Source of the DNA: Microbacterium sp. zg-B96
GTDB lineage: Bacteria; Actinomycetota; Actinomycetes; Actinomycetales; Microbacteriaceae
Reading direction: 5' to 3'
Length of the DNA stretch: 64,000 bases
Assembly: GCF_030246865.1 (NCBI RefSeq)
Contig: NZ_CP126738.1
Coordinates: 2,108,001-2,172,000 of the forward strand
In this document: positions 50,395 through 58,403 of the stretch, one piece after another
Layout of the letters: each line of letters starts with the position of its first letter
How positions within the stretch are numbered: position 1 is the stretch's first letter
Made by a program: the position numbers and the translations under genes
The notes under the pieces: model-generated
What the model saw: the letters and a program-made list of their open reading frames with translations, nothing else
Databases searched by the model: none
Told to the model about the DNA's origin: nothing

Positions 50395-52019
50395 GCGTCC
50401 TCCCCGGAAACCCCGCCGCACTGGCCGACTACGCCGACGCGTACGTCAGATCCGCCTCACGCATTTCGGCCGCCGCCGACGAGCTGCGGGGACTCGCCTA
50501 CGAGAGCACGGCACGCTCCCTCGAGGGCATCCGCGAACGCAGCTCACAGGTCGCGCGCGACCTCGACCGGGTGCACGAGCGCTACTACGGCACCGCCAGC
50601 GCGCTGAGCGAGTACGCCGTATCGCTCAAGACCGCTCACGACCGCGCCGATGACGCCGAGATCGACGCAGCCAAGTACGCCAGCAGTGCCGCCGGCGCCG
50701 AATTCGATCTGCTGCTGGCCGAGCGGCGGTTGACCCAGTACGAAGAGGCCGACGCGCCGGCGGGCAATATCAGCGCGGCGGAGCGCGAGGTGGCTTCGGT
50801 GCGCGCGCGCGCAGGCCGGATGGATGCCGCCGCCGAGGACGCCCGCGCCGAGATCGAAGCGGCGCGCGCCGCCATGGAGCAGGCCGCCCAGACCGCGATC
50901 GACAAGATCAACACCGCCATCGATGCCACCAACGAGGGCTTCTGGGACAAGGTCGGGGAGTTCTTCGACGACATCGGCGACTTCCTCGGCGACATCGGGA
51001 AGTGGGTCGGCGATTTCCTCGCCGACGTCTACAAGGAACTACAGCGGCTCATGGCCACCGTCATCGCCCTGCTGGGCGTGGCGATCATCCTGCTGCTGGT
51101 GTATTCGCTGCTGGCGCTGATCCCGGTCATCGGTCCCATGATCGCGATGGCCGTCACCGTGCTGCTGGCAGGCTTCCTGCTGGGCAGCGTGCTGTCGGAC
51201 ATCCTCAAACCGACGCCGGCCGTCGGCAAGCACGAACTGACCGAGAGCGAACGCGGGTCGACATACGGCTACCCCAGCGGTCTGGCCGGCGCGGTGTCCG
51301 ACGCCGGTCGCGTGGACACCCTGGGCAAGACCTTCGACGATAACGGCGACCTGGTCAGCGTGGACGAGACCGTCATCGGCGTCACGAAGGTCGTTGATGC
51401 CGATGGCACCGTCCGCTGGCGGGTTGCCCTGCCCAGCACGCAGGAATGGCTCTCCCGCCTCAATGGCGATCAGGGCGGCGTGCACGACCTCGACAGCAAC
51501 CTCGCCCTCATGCTCACCCCCGCGCTGCGCTCGCAATACGAACGCGCCGTGCTGGAGGCCATGCAGCAGGCCGGCGTCGGCGCCGACGACCCGGTCATGC
51601 TCATCGGCTTCAGCCAGGGCGGCATCATGGCCGGCTCCCTCGCCGCGTACAACAACGACTACAACTGGACCGCGGTCGTCGCAGCCGGCGCCCCCATCGA
51701 CCACATGCCGATCCCCTCATCCGTGTCGGTCGTCTCCGTGCAGCACAACGGCGACCCCGTGACGATTCTCGACTCGATCATCACCGTCGGCACCGACGGC
51801 TACTCGCAGAACGAGCCGAACTGGACCACCATCGAGACCGACTCGCCCGATGCGCACCTGGGGGTTCACGGCATCCACAACGCCGAGGCGTACCACCAGA
51901 CCCTGCTCGACCAGGTCGACCAGGTGCCCGACGGCACCGTCGACGAGCTCGACAGGTTCTTCGCCGGAGACGAGAACACGTACGGCTTCGAGCAGAACTA
52001 CTACGGGTGGTCCGAGTGA
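50391..52019 (+). CDS. Candidate type VII effector: helical N-terminus, hydrophobic centre, alpha/beta-hydrolase C-terminus
   Basis: 542 residues. Residues 1-180 are coiled-coil/helical like the export domains of LXG/WXG effectors. Residues about 215-270 are strongly hydrophobic (two or three membrane-spanning stretches). The C-terminal 270 residues are an alpha/beta hydrolase with nucleophile elbow GFSQGG (S408), Asp in HNGDPVT (D455) and several candidate His (H493, H496, H502), resembling lipase/esterase or PE-PPE-type hydrolase domains. There is no Sec signal. GTG overlaps the small partner's stop, and a lipoprotein gene follows with GTGA overlap. Probably a secreted lipase; activity is inferred from motifs only. 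Confidence 0.8.
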   Translation: MSVLPGNPAALADYADAYVRSASRISAAADELRGLAYESTARSLEGIRERSSQVARDLDRVHERYYGTASALSEYAVSLKTAHDRADDAEIDAAKYASSAAGAEFDLLLAERRLTQYEEADAPAGNISAAEREVASVRARAGRMDAAAEDARAEIEAARAAMEQAAQTAIDKINTAIDATNEGFWDKVGEFFDDIGDFLGDIGKWVGDFLADVYKELQRLMATVIALLGVAIILLLVYSLLALIPVIGPMIAMAVTVLLAGFLLGSVLSDILKPTPAVGKHELTESERGSTYGYPSGLAGAVSDAGRVDTLGKTFDDNGDLVSVDETVIGVTKVVDADGTVRWRVALPSTQEWLSRLNGDQGGVHDLDSNLALMLTPALRSQYERAVLEAMQQAGVGADDPVMLIGFSQGGIMAGSLAAYNNDYNWTAVVAAGAPIDHMPIPSSVSVVSVQHNGDPVTILDSIITVGTDGYSQNEPNWTTIETDSPDAHLGVHGIHNAEAYHQTLLDQVDQVPDGTVDELDRFFAGDENTYGFEQNYYGWSE

Positions 52020-52519
52020 TCCGACACCGCACCCGGCAGGCGGCGCGCGGCGCGACGGTCGCCCTCGCGCTCGCCCTGACTGGCGCGCTCGGCGGCTGCG
52101 CCGTCGCACCCGGATCCGGCCCCCACAGCGACTCGACGACCGATCAGGAAGAGACCACGATGAGCCCCGTCACCGTCCGCAGCGCCGTAGCCGCATCCGA
52201 CCCGCGCATCACCGACGTCCCGACCGTCCAGGTGGACCAATCGGGTCTTGCGCGCGTGATGACCGTCGCCGTCGTGCTCTCCGGCGACGAGCCGGTCAGC
52301 ACCGACACGGTCGTGAACATCGCCGTCGCGGCGCTTCAGAACGCCACCTCCGATGTCGACTACCTGACCCTTCTGGCCTGGGCGGCCGATGACCAGTCGC
52401 GGAGCCTGGACCTGTCGGCGGCGGCCACGGGGCTGCCCGACGGTGTGGACCACCGCTTGACCGATTCCGCCCTGGAGCTCGTCGGTCCCGACGCGGCCGC
52501 GATCGGCGGCAGCCGGTGA
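52016..52519 (+). CDS. Lipoprotein coupled to the putative lipase effector
   Basis: 167 residues. Signal peptide with lipobox LGGC (about residue 28), then a Thr/Ser-rich spacer and a small domain of unknown family (about 55-165). GTG overlaps the hydrolase stop, so the two are made together. In Staphylococcus aureus the type VII lipase toxin TslA is neutralised at the cell surface by lipoproteins (TilA); an analogous immunity role is the simplest hypothesis here, though sequence similarity could not be tested. Confidence 0.75.
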   Translation: MIRHRTRQAARGATVALALALTGALGGCAVAPGSGPHSDSTTDQEETTMSPVTVRSAVAASDPRITDVPTVQVDQSGLARVMTVAVVLSGDEPVSTDTVVNIAVAALQNATSDVDYLTLLAWAADDQSRSLDLSAAATGLPDGVDHRLTDSALELVGPDAAAIGGSR

Positions 52520-53142
52520 CCGCTGTCGCCACCGATCCGCGACTGGTGTTCCGGATGATCGGGACCTGGTGGCGCATCGAACTGTCCTCCCCCGAGGCCA
52601 TCGCCGACTCGACCAAGCAGATCGCGCGCGGTGTGCTGGGACGCGCCGACGACCGCGCGAGCGCGCGGGCGCGGCTGCGCGACGAACTGACCGCCGCGGC
52701 GACGGCCGCGGCGGATGCCGAGGCCCAGCTGCTCATGATCCAGACCGAACTCGGCCCCGGCGAGCCGATGTCGGCAACGCTCACCGTGTTCGAGGACGAG
52801 CGGATGCGGATGAGCCCGACGGTGGGCACCGCCCCCGACGCCGTTCTCGCGACGCTCGAGCGCAGCTTCCCGCTCATCGACGCCGCAGCCGCCGAGACCC
52901 TGGTGCGGCGGCAGTGCCGGGATTCCGAGGTCGTCCGCGTGCACACGGTGCAGGAGACTGTGCAGATCGAGGACGGCGAGCAGTACACGCAGCGCCGCCT
53001 CGTCGCCCAGTACTGGTACCCCATCCCCGGCTCCAAGCGGCTGCTCACGGTGGTGCTCTCCAGCCCCCTCGGCGAGATCCCGAACACGCTGCTGTCGTAC
53101 TTCGACGCCATCGTCTCCGCGTCCGCCTTCCAGGACGCCTGA
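52516..53142 (+). CDS. Uncharacterised soluble protein at the end of the secretion operon
   Basis: 208 residues, no signal or membrane segment; N-terminal helical half and C-terminal beta-rich half ending PNTLLSYFDAIVSASAFQ. GTG overlaps the lipoprotein stop (GTGA). The fold impression (alpha then antiparallel strands with an amphipathic C-terminal helix) could suit a cytosolic chaperone for the effector, but I recognise no family. It is the last gene before the palindromic element at 53176. Confidence 0.65.
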   Translation: MTAVATDPRLVFRMIGTWWRIELSSPEAIADSTKQIARGVLGRADDRASARARLRDELTAAATAAADAEAQLLMIQTELGPGEPMSATLTVFEDERMRMSPTVGTAPDAVLATLERSFPLIDAAAAETLVRRQCRDSEVVRVHTVQETVQIEDGEQYTQRRLVAQYWYPIPGSKRLLTVVLSSPLGEIPNTLLSYFDAIVSASAFQDA

Positions 53143-53175
53143 CGCGGCATCCACCTCCCGCCGCGCCTTCCCGCA

Positions 53176-53240
53176 ACAGGAGGAATCACCGACACAGGAC
53201 GATCCTCGCTGAAACGTCCTGCAGCGGTGAGTCCTCCTGT
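53176..53240. repeat. Doubled-arm palindromic intergenic element B
   Basis: ACAGGAGGA (53176-53184) and ACAGGACGA (53194-53202) are 18 bp apart; the inverse TCCTG cores at 53217-53221 and 53235-53239 are also 18 bp apart. The outer 15-bp arms (53176-53190 with 53226-53240) pair with one mismatch, and CAGGACG/CGTCCTG pair inside. Placed after the secretion operon and before hrpA; could terminate the former. Confidence 0.7.
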
Positions 53241-53264
53241 TCTGGGGAGAGACTCCGGCGGGCA

Positions 53265-53270
53265 TACGAT
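53265..53270 (+). promoter_or_regulatory. -10 box of a leaderless hrpA promoter
   Basis: TACGAT, eight nucleotides, then GTG 53279. GGAGGG lies only 2 nt from the start, too close for normal Shine-Dalgarno use. Confidence 0.5.
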
Positions 53271-53278
53271 GGAGGGCT

Positions 53279-56200
53279 GTGTCCGCACCAGAACCTGTCA
53301 TCGCCTACCCGCCCGAGCTGCCCGTCAGCGCCGCGCGGGACGAGATCGCGCGCGCGATCGCCGGCAACCAGGTCGTGATCGTCGCCGGGGCGACCGGTTC
53401 GGGCAAGACGACCCAGCTGCCGAAGATCTGTCTCGAGCTCGGCCGCACCCGCATCGCGCACACCCAGCCCCGCCGCATCGCCGCCCGCACCATCGCCGAG
53501 CGCGTCGCCGAGGAGATGCAGGTGCCGCTGGGCACGACGGTCGGCTACAAGGTGCGCTTCACCGACGCCGTCTCCGCCGACACCCGCGTGGCCCTGGTCA
53601 CCGACGGCATCCTGCTCAACGAGATCCACCGCGACAAGCTACTGAGCCGCTACGACACGATCATCATCGACGAGGCCCACGAGCGGTCACTGAATGTCGA
53701 CTTCCTGATCGGGTACCTCCGGCGCATCCTGCCGCGCCGCCCCGATCTGAAGGTCATCGTCACCTCGGCCACGATCGACCCGGAGAGCTTCGCGAAGCAC
53801 TTCGCGGCCGCCGACGGCACCCCCGCGCCGATCATCGAGGTCTCCGGGCGCACCTACCCGGTGGATATCCGGTACCGGGCACGAGTGGCGGATGCCGACC
53901 CGGCCGCGGCGCCGGCGGAGGGCGCCGATGACGTCGACGCGCTGCTCGGCGCGCTGCGGGAACTGGACCGGGAACCCGCCGGCGACGTGCTGGTGTTCCT
54001 CCCCGGCGAGGCGGAGATCCGCGACGCGATGGATGCCGTCCGCGGCATGTATGCGAAGGATGCCGCGCCCACCGAGGTGCTCCCGCTGTACGGGCGGTTG
54101 TCGTCGGCCGAGCAGCACCGGGTGTTCGAGCGGTCCACCGTGGCGGGCGTCCGGCGCCGCGTGATCCTCGCGACCAACGTCGCCGAGACGAGCCTCACCG
54201 TCCCCGGCATCCGCTACGTCATCGACACCGGCACCGCCCGCATCTCGCGCTACAGCGCCCGCTCGAAGATCCAGCGGCTGCCGATCGAGGCGGTCTCGCA
54301 GGCCTCGGCGCAGCAGCGCGCCGGCCGCGCCGGCCGCACCTCGGACGGCATCGCGATCCGGCTGTACTCCGAGGAGGACTTCACCGCGCGCCCGGAGTTC
54401 ACCGAACCCGAGATCCTGCGCACCTCGCTCGCATCGGTCATCCTGCAGATGCTGGCGCTGGGCTTCGGCGACATCACCGAGTTCCCGTTCCTCACTCCGC
54501 CGGATTCCCGCGGCGTGAAGGCCGCGTTCGACCTGCTCGTGGAACTCGGTGCGGTACGTACTGCCGGCGGCTCCGGCCCAGCCGCACGCAAGGCCGCCGA
54601 CGCCGGCAAGGGCTGGAAGCTCACCGACATCGGCCGCGAGATCGCCCGGCTGCCGATCGACCCCCGCTTCGCGCGCATGCTCATCGAGGCGCGGCGGCTG
54701 GAGGTCGCCCCCGACGTGCTGGCGATCGTGGCGGGGCTGTCGATCCAGGACGTGCGGGAGCGGCCGGAGGAGCGCCGCGAGGAGGCCGACCGTCTGCACG
54801 CCCGGTTCACCGACCCCACCAGCGACTTCCTCACCCTCCTGAATCTGTGGAACCATCTGCGCGAGCAGCAGGCCGAGCTCGGCTCCAGCGCGTTCCGGCG
54901 GCTGTGCCGCTCCGAGTACCTCAACTACGTGCGGGTGCGGGAGTGGTTCGACGTGCACCGGCAGCTGCGCTCGCTCACGAACGCGCCCAAGCCGGTCGAG
55001 GGCGCCGCCGCCGACCCCGACCGGGTGCACCGCGCGATCCTCGCCGGGCTGCTGTCGCATCTGGGCATCCTCGACACCCGTAGCCAGCCCGCCGCGGCGG
55101 TGGCGAAGGGCGTGAAGGCGCCCAAGGGCCGCCCGCGCGCGGAGTACCGCGGCTCCCGCGGCGCCCGCTTCGCGATCTTCCCCGGGTCGGGGCTGCGCAA
55201 GGCCTCCCCCGACGCCGTCATGGCCGCCGAACTCGTCGAGACGTCGCGGCTGTACGCCCGCACCGTCGCCAAGGTCGACCCGGAGTGGGCCGAAGAGCTC
55301 GCCGGCGACCTCGCGCACCGCACCCTCAGCGACCCGCATTGGTCCAAGGATGCCGGGGCGGCCGTCGCCGCCGAGAAGGTGACGCTGTTCGGGCTCGAGA
55401 TCGTCCCCCGCCGCCGCGTGCAGCTGGCCCGCATCGACCGGCCGCTCGCGCGGGAGATGTTCATCCGCCACGCGCTGGTGGAGGGCGAATGGAACGTCGC
55501 CCACCTCGACAAGCGGCTGACCGCGTTCGAACGGCGCAACCTCGAGTTGCGCCGCCGGCTGGAGAAGATCGAGGAGCGCGAGCGTCGCCGCGACATCCTC
55601 GCCGGCGACGAGGCGGTGTACGCGTTTTACGCCTCCCGCATCCCGCAGGACGTGTTCGACGTGCGTTCGTTCGAGACCTGGTGGCGGGATGCCTCTGCGC
55701 ACAAGCCCCGCCTGCTGGACCTGACCGAGGCCGACCTCGTCGACGATGCCTCGCGCGCCGACGAGCGGGACTTCCCGATGCGGTGGCAGCAGGGCGACCA
55801 GGTGCTGTCGCTGGCGTACCGGTTCGAACCGGGCGCCCCCGACGACGGCGTGAGCGTCGTGGTGCCGCTGGCGCTGCTGGCCCAGCTGAAGCCGGACGGC
55901 TTCGACTGGCAGGTGCCGGGGCTGCGCGGCGAGCTCATCACGGGACTCCTGCGGGCCCTCCCGAAGGCGATCCGCCGCTCTGTCGTACCGGCGGCTGACT
56001 GGGCGGCCCGCTTCGCCGACGAACTCGCCGGCGAAGGCCCCGAATCCCACGACGGCCTCCCCCCGCGGCCGCTGCGCGAAGCGCTGGCCGCCCGCGTGCA
56101 ACGGGTCGCGAACCAGCCGGTGACGGCGGCGGACTTCGACCTGGAGCGGGTGCCAGGTCACCTGTGGATGTCGTTCCGCGCCGTCGACGAGCGCGGCCGC

Positions 56201-57241
56201 GCCGTGGCATCCGACCGGGATCTGCGCGCACTCCAGGAGCGTCTGGCCGACCGCGCCCGCGGTGCGGTCACCAAGTCGCTCGCCGCCCCGCGCGGCCCGC
56301 GTGCCGGCGCGCCCGCACCGGGTCCCGGCGCTGCCCCGGCCCCGCCTACGACGAGCGGGCCGAGCGCCGGCATCGCCGAGCAGACGGGACTGACGGACTG
56401 GACGATCGGCGATCTGCCCGCCCTGGTCGACACGCGGGTCGCCGGCGGTGTCGTCCGCGGCTACCCCGCGCTCGTGGACGAGGGCGCGACGGTCGCGCTG
56501 CGCATCCAGGCCACCCCGGAGCGCGCGGAGCGCCTCACCCGCGCGGGAGTGCGCCGGCTGTTGCTGCTGACGGTGCCCTCGCCCGCTCCCTACGTGCTCG
56601 AGCACCTCACCGCCCACGAGAAGCTCGCCCTCGCGGCATCCCCCTATCCGTCGGCGAAAGCCCTCATCGAAGACGCGCGCGTCGCCGTCGCGGACGCGGT
56701 TCTCGATCGCACGCTTCCCGGCGCGGTCGTCCGCACCGCGGCGGAGTTCGCCCGCGTGCGCGAGGAGTTCTCCCGCACCGTCGTGGACGAGCTGTTCCAG
56801 ACCGTGGCGCTGACCGCCCGCATCCTGACGGCGGCGCGTGACGTCGAAAAGGCGGTGCGCGGCCAGAACTCGATGACCCTGCTCGCCGCGCTCGGCGACG
56901 TCAAGGCGCAGCTGTCCGGCCTGGTGTTCCCCGGTTTCGTCTCCCGCATCGGCGTCGCCCGGCTCGCGCACCTGCCGCGGTATCTGGCCGGCGCGCTCGA
57001 GCGGGTCACGCAGCTGTCGGACAACCCGGGTCGCGACCGGCAGCGCCTCACCGACTACGAGCGGATGGCGGCCCTGTACGCCGAAGCCGGCGGCACGATT
57101 CCGTTGGCCGAAGACGCTCCGGCGAACCTCGCGCATGCGCGGTGGCTGCTGGAGGAGTACCGCGTGAGCCTGTTCGCGCAGCGGCTGGGCACCGCCGAGT
57201 CGGTGTCGCCGCAGCGGATTGGGAAGGCTCTGCGAGGATAG
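53279..57241 (+). CDS. hrpA: ATP-dependent RNA helicase HrpA
   Basis: 1,320 residues, the usual HrpA length. DEAH/RHA helicase core: motif I GATGSGKTTQ, Ia TQPRRIAART, motif II DEAH, motif III SATID, motif VI QRAGRAGRT; then winged-helix/ratchet, OB-fold and the long HrpA C-terminal domain (DUF3418) with its charged and Pro-rich stretches. A cytoplasmic 3'-5' RNA helicase; in E. coli HrpA resolves collided ribosomes. Start GTG 53279 begins the domain and fits the leaderless box. It stands apart from the secretion operon and is unlikely to be part of it. Confidence 0.95.
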   Translation: MSAPEPVIAYPPELPVSAARDEIARAIAGNQVVIVAGATGSGKTTQLPKICLELGRTRIAHTQPRRIAARTIAERVAEEMQVPLGTTVGYKVRFTDAVSADTRVALVTDGILLNEIHRDKLLSRYDTIIIDEAHERSLNVDFLIGYLRRILPRRPDLKVIVTSATIDPESFAKHFAAADGTPAPIIEVSGRTYPVDIRYRARVADADPAAAPAEGADDVDALLGALRELDREPAGDVLVFLPGEAEIRDAMDAVRGMYAKDAAPTEVLPLYGRLSSAEQHRVFERSTVAGVRRRVILATNVAETSLTVPGIRYVIDTGTARISRYSARSKIQRLPIEAVSQASAQQRAGRAGRTSDGIAIRLYSEEDFTARPEFTEPEILRTSLASVILQMLALGFGDITEFPFLTPPDSRGVKAAFDLLVELGAVRTAGGSGPAARKAADAGKGWKLTDIGREIARLPIDPRFARMLIEARRLEVAPDVLAIVAGLSIQDVRERPEERREEADRLHARFTDPTSDFLTLLNLWNHLREQQAELGSSAFRRLCRSEYLNYVRVREWFDVHRQLRSLTNAPKPVEGAAADPDRVHRAILAGLLSHLGILDTRSQPAAAVAKGVKAPKGRPRAEYRGSRGARFAIFPGSGLRKASPDAVMAAELVETSRLYARTVAKVDPEWAEELAGDLAHRTLSDPHWSKDAGAAVAAEKVTLFGLEIVPRRRVQLARIDRPLAREMFIRHALVEGEWNVAHLDKRLTAFERRNLELRRRLEKIEERERRRDILAGDEAVYAFYASRIPQDVFDVRSFETWWRDASAHKPRLLDLTEADLVDDASRADERDFPMRWQQGDQVLSLAYRFEPGAPDDGVSVVVPLALLAQLKPDGFDWQVPGLRGELITGLLRALPKAIRRSVVPAADWAARFADELAGEGPESHDGLPPRPLREALAARVQRVANQPVTAADFDLERVPGHLWMSFRAVDERGRAVASDRDLRALQERLADRARGAVTKSLAAPRGPRAGAPAPGPGAAPAPPTTSGPSAGIAEQTGLTDWTIGDLPALVDTRVAGGVVRGYPALVDEGATVALRIQATPERAERLTRAGVRRLLLLTVPSPAPYVLEHLTAHEKLALAASPYPSAKALIEDARVAVADAVLDRTLPGAVVRTAAEFARVREEFSRTVVDELFQTVALTARILTAARDVEKAVRGQNSMTLLAALGDVKAQLSGLVFPGFVSRIGVARLAHLPRYLAGALERVTQLSDNPGRDRQRLTDYERMAALYAEAGGTIPLAEDAPANLAHARWLLEEYRVSLFAQRLGTAESVSPQRIGKALRG

Positions 57242-57270
57242 GCACGTCCGCCTAAGGAAGAGAGGCCGCG

Positions 57271-58218
57271 ATGTCCCGCGCGATCGTCTACACCGAGTTC
57301 GGTGAGCCCGAGGTCCTGCACGAGATCGAGGTCCCGGACCCGCAGCCCGGCCCCGGTCAGGTTGCGGTGCGCATCCAGGCCGCCGGGGTCAACCCCATCG
57401 ACGCGAAGCTGCGCGCCGGGCTGCGGGCATCGGCACCGCCGAGCACCGACAAGCCCCGCCGCCTGGGTATGGATGCCGCGGGCATCGTCACCGCGGTCGG
57501 CGACGACGTCGACGGGTTCCGCCCCGGCGACCCGGTGGTACTCTCCGGCGTCCAAGGCTGCTACGCCGACGAGGTCGTCGCGGCGGTCGACAAGGTCTTC
57601 GCCCGGCCGGCAGCCGTCTCCGCCGCCGCCGGCGCCGCGCTGGGCATCCCGGTCGGGACCGCGTACCAGTGCGTCAGGTCGCTCGCCATCGGCGCGGGCG
57701 ACACGCTGCTCGTGCACGGCGGGTCGGGCAGCGTCGGCCAGGCGGTCATCCAGTTCGCCCGGATGGCCGGTGCCGACGTGATCGCCACGTCCTCCGAGCG
57801 CCGCGCGGACCGCGTCTCCGCCCTCGGCGCGACGCAGGTCACCTACGGCGAAGGCCTCACCGACCGCATCCGGGAGGTCGCCGGCGACTCGCTGACGGCG
57901 ATCCTCGACTGCGCCGGCACCGATGAGGCGCTGCAGGCCTGGCTGGAACTGCTCGACGACCGCTCGCGCATCGCGACGATCGTGCGCGGACCGGATGCCG
58001 CAGGCCTCGGCATCCGCGCGTTCTCCGGCGGTGCGCCGTGGCCGCTGACCGACCAGCAGCAGGCGTGGCGGGTCGAAGCGGTGCCGGTGGCGCTGGCGCT
58101 GCTGGCCGTGGGAGCGTTCGACGTGGAGCTCGGCCCCACGCTGCCGCTGTCCGAGGCCGCGCAGGCGCACCGCCTCGTGACCGACGGCGTCGACGGCAAG
58201 ATCACGCTCGTCCCCTGA
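57271..58218 (+). CDS. NADP-dependent zinc-free alcohol dehydrogenase/quinone oxidoreductase
   Basis: 315 residues, MDR superfamily. N-terminal GroES-like domain (AAGVNPIDAKLRAG) without the Cys/His residues of zinc-dependent members, then a Rossmann domain with VHGGSGSVGQAVIQFA. Typical of quinone oxidoreductase (QOR)-like enzymes using NADPH to reduce quinones or enones in the cytoplasm. RBS AAGGAAGAGAGG before ATG 57271. It follows hrpA by 29 bp and may be read from it; substrate unknown. Confidence 0.88.
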   Translation: MSRAIVYTEFGEPEVLHEIEVPDPQPGPGQVAVRIQAAGVNPIDAKLRAGLRASAPPSTDKPRRLGMDAAGIVTAVGDDVDGFRPGDPVVLSGVQGCYADEVVAAVDKVFARPAAVSAAAGAALGIPVGTAYQCVRSLAIGAGDTLLVHGGSGSVGQAVIQFARMAGADVIATSSERRADRVSALGATQVTYGEGLTDRIREVAGDSLTAILDCAGTDEALQAWLELLDDRSRIATIVRGPDAAGLGIRAFSGGAPWPLTDQQQAWRVEAVPVALALLAVGAFDVELGPTLPLSEAAQAHRLVTDGVDGKITLVP

Positions 58219-58240
58219 CGCGCCCGCGCACGTCGCGAGC

Positions 58241-58306
58241 GTAGGAGATGTGACGGGGGTAGGAGATTCCCCGCGGCATCCGTCCTTCCTTCGCCCCATC
58301 TCCTAC
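58241..58306. repeat. Doubled-arm palindromic intergenic element C
   Basis: GTAGGAGATG (58241-58250) and GTAGGAGATT (58259-58268) are 18 bp apart; the outer inverse CATCTCCTAC lies at 58297-58306, with a decayed copy (TCCTTC core) 18 bp before it. The outer stem extends to GAGCGTAGGAGATG/CATCTCCTACGCTC. Lies between the oxidoreductase and metY. Confidence 0.65.
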
Positions 58307-58391
58307 GCTCATCACGGCCGCGCGCCGCGGGTGCCCCGGCGGATGCCGCAACAATGCGACACACGAACCCGGCTGCTCCGGCACCGGGCGG

Positions 58392-58397
58392 GATGAT
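58392..58397 (+). promoter_or_regulatory. Possible -10 of a leaderless metY promoter
   Basis: GATGAT, six nucleotides, then ATG 58404, with no Shine-Dalgarno. Matches the spacing of the other leaderless candidates but is a weak box. Confidence 0.4.
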
Positions 58398-58403
58398 GGT
58401 GCC

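Noticed and set aside
53687..57136. A 1,149-codon open frame antisense to hrpA
   Set aside because: Same artefact; the sense frame carries every helicase motif and the antisense product resembles no protein family.
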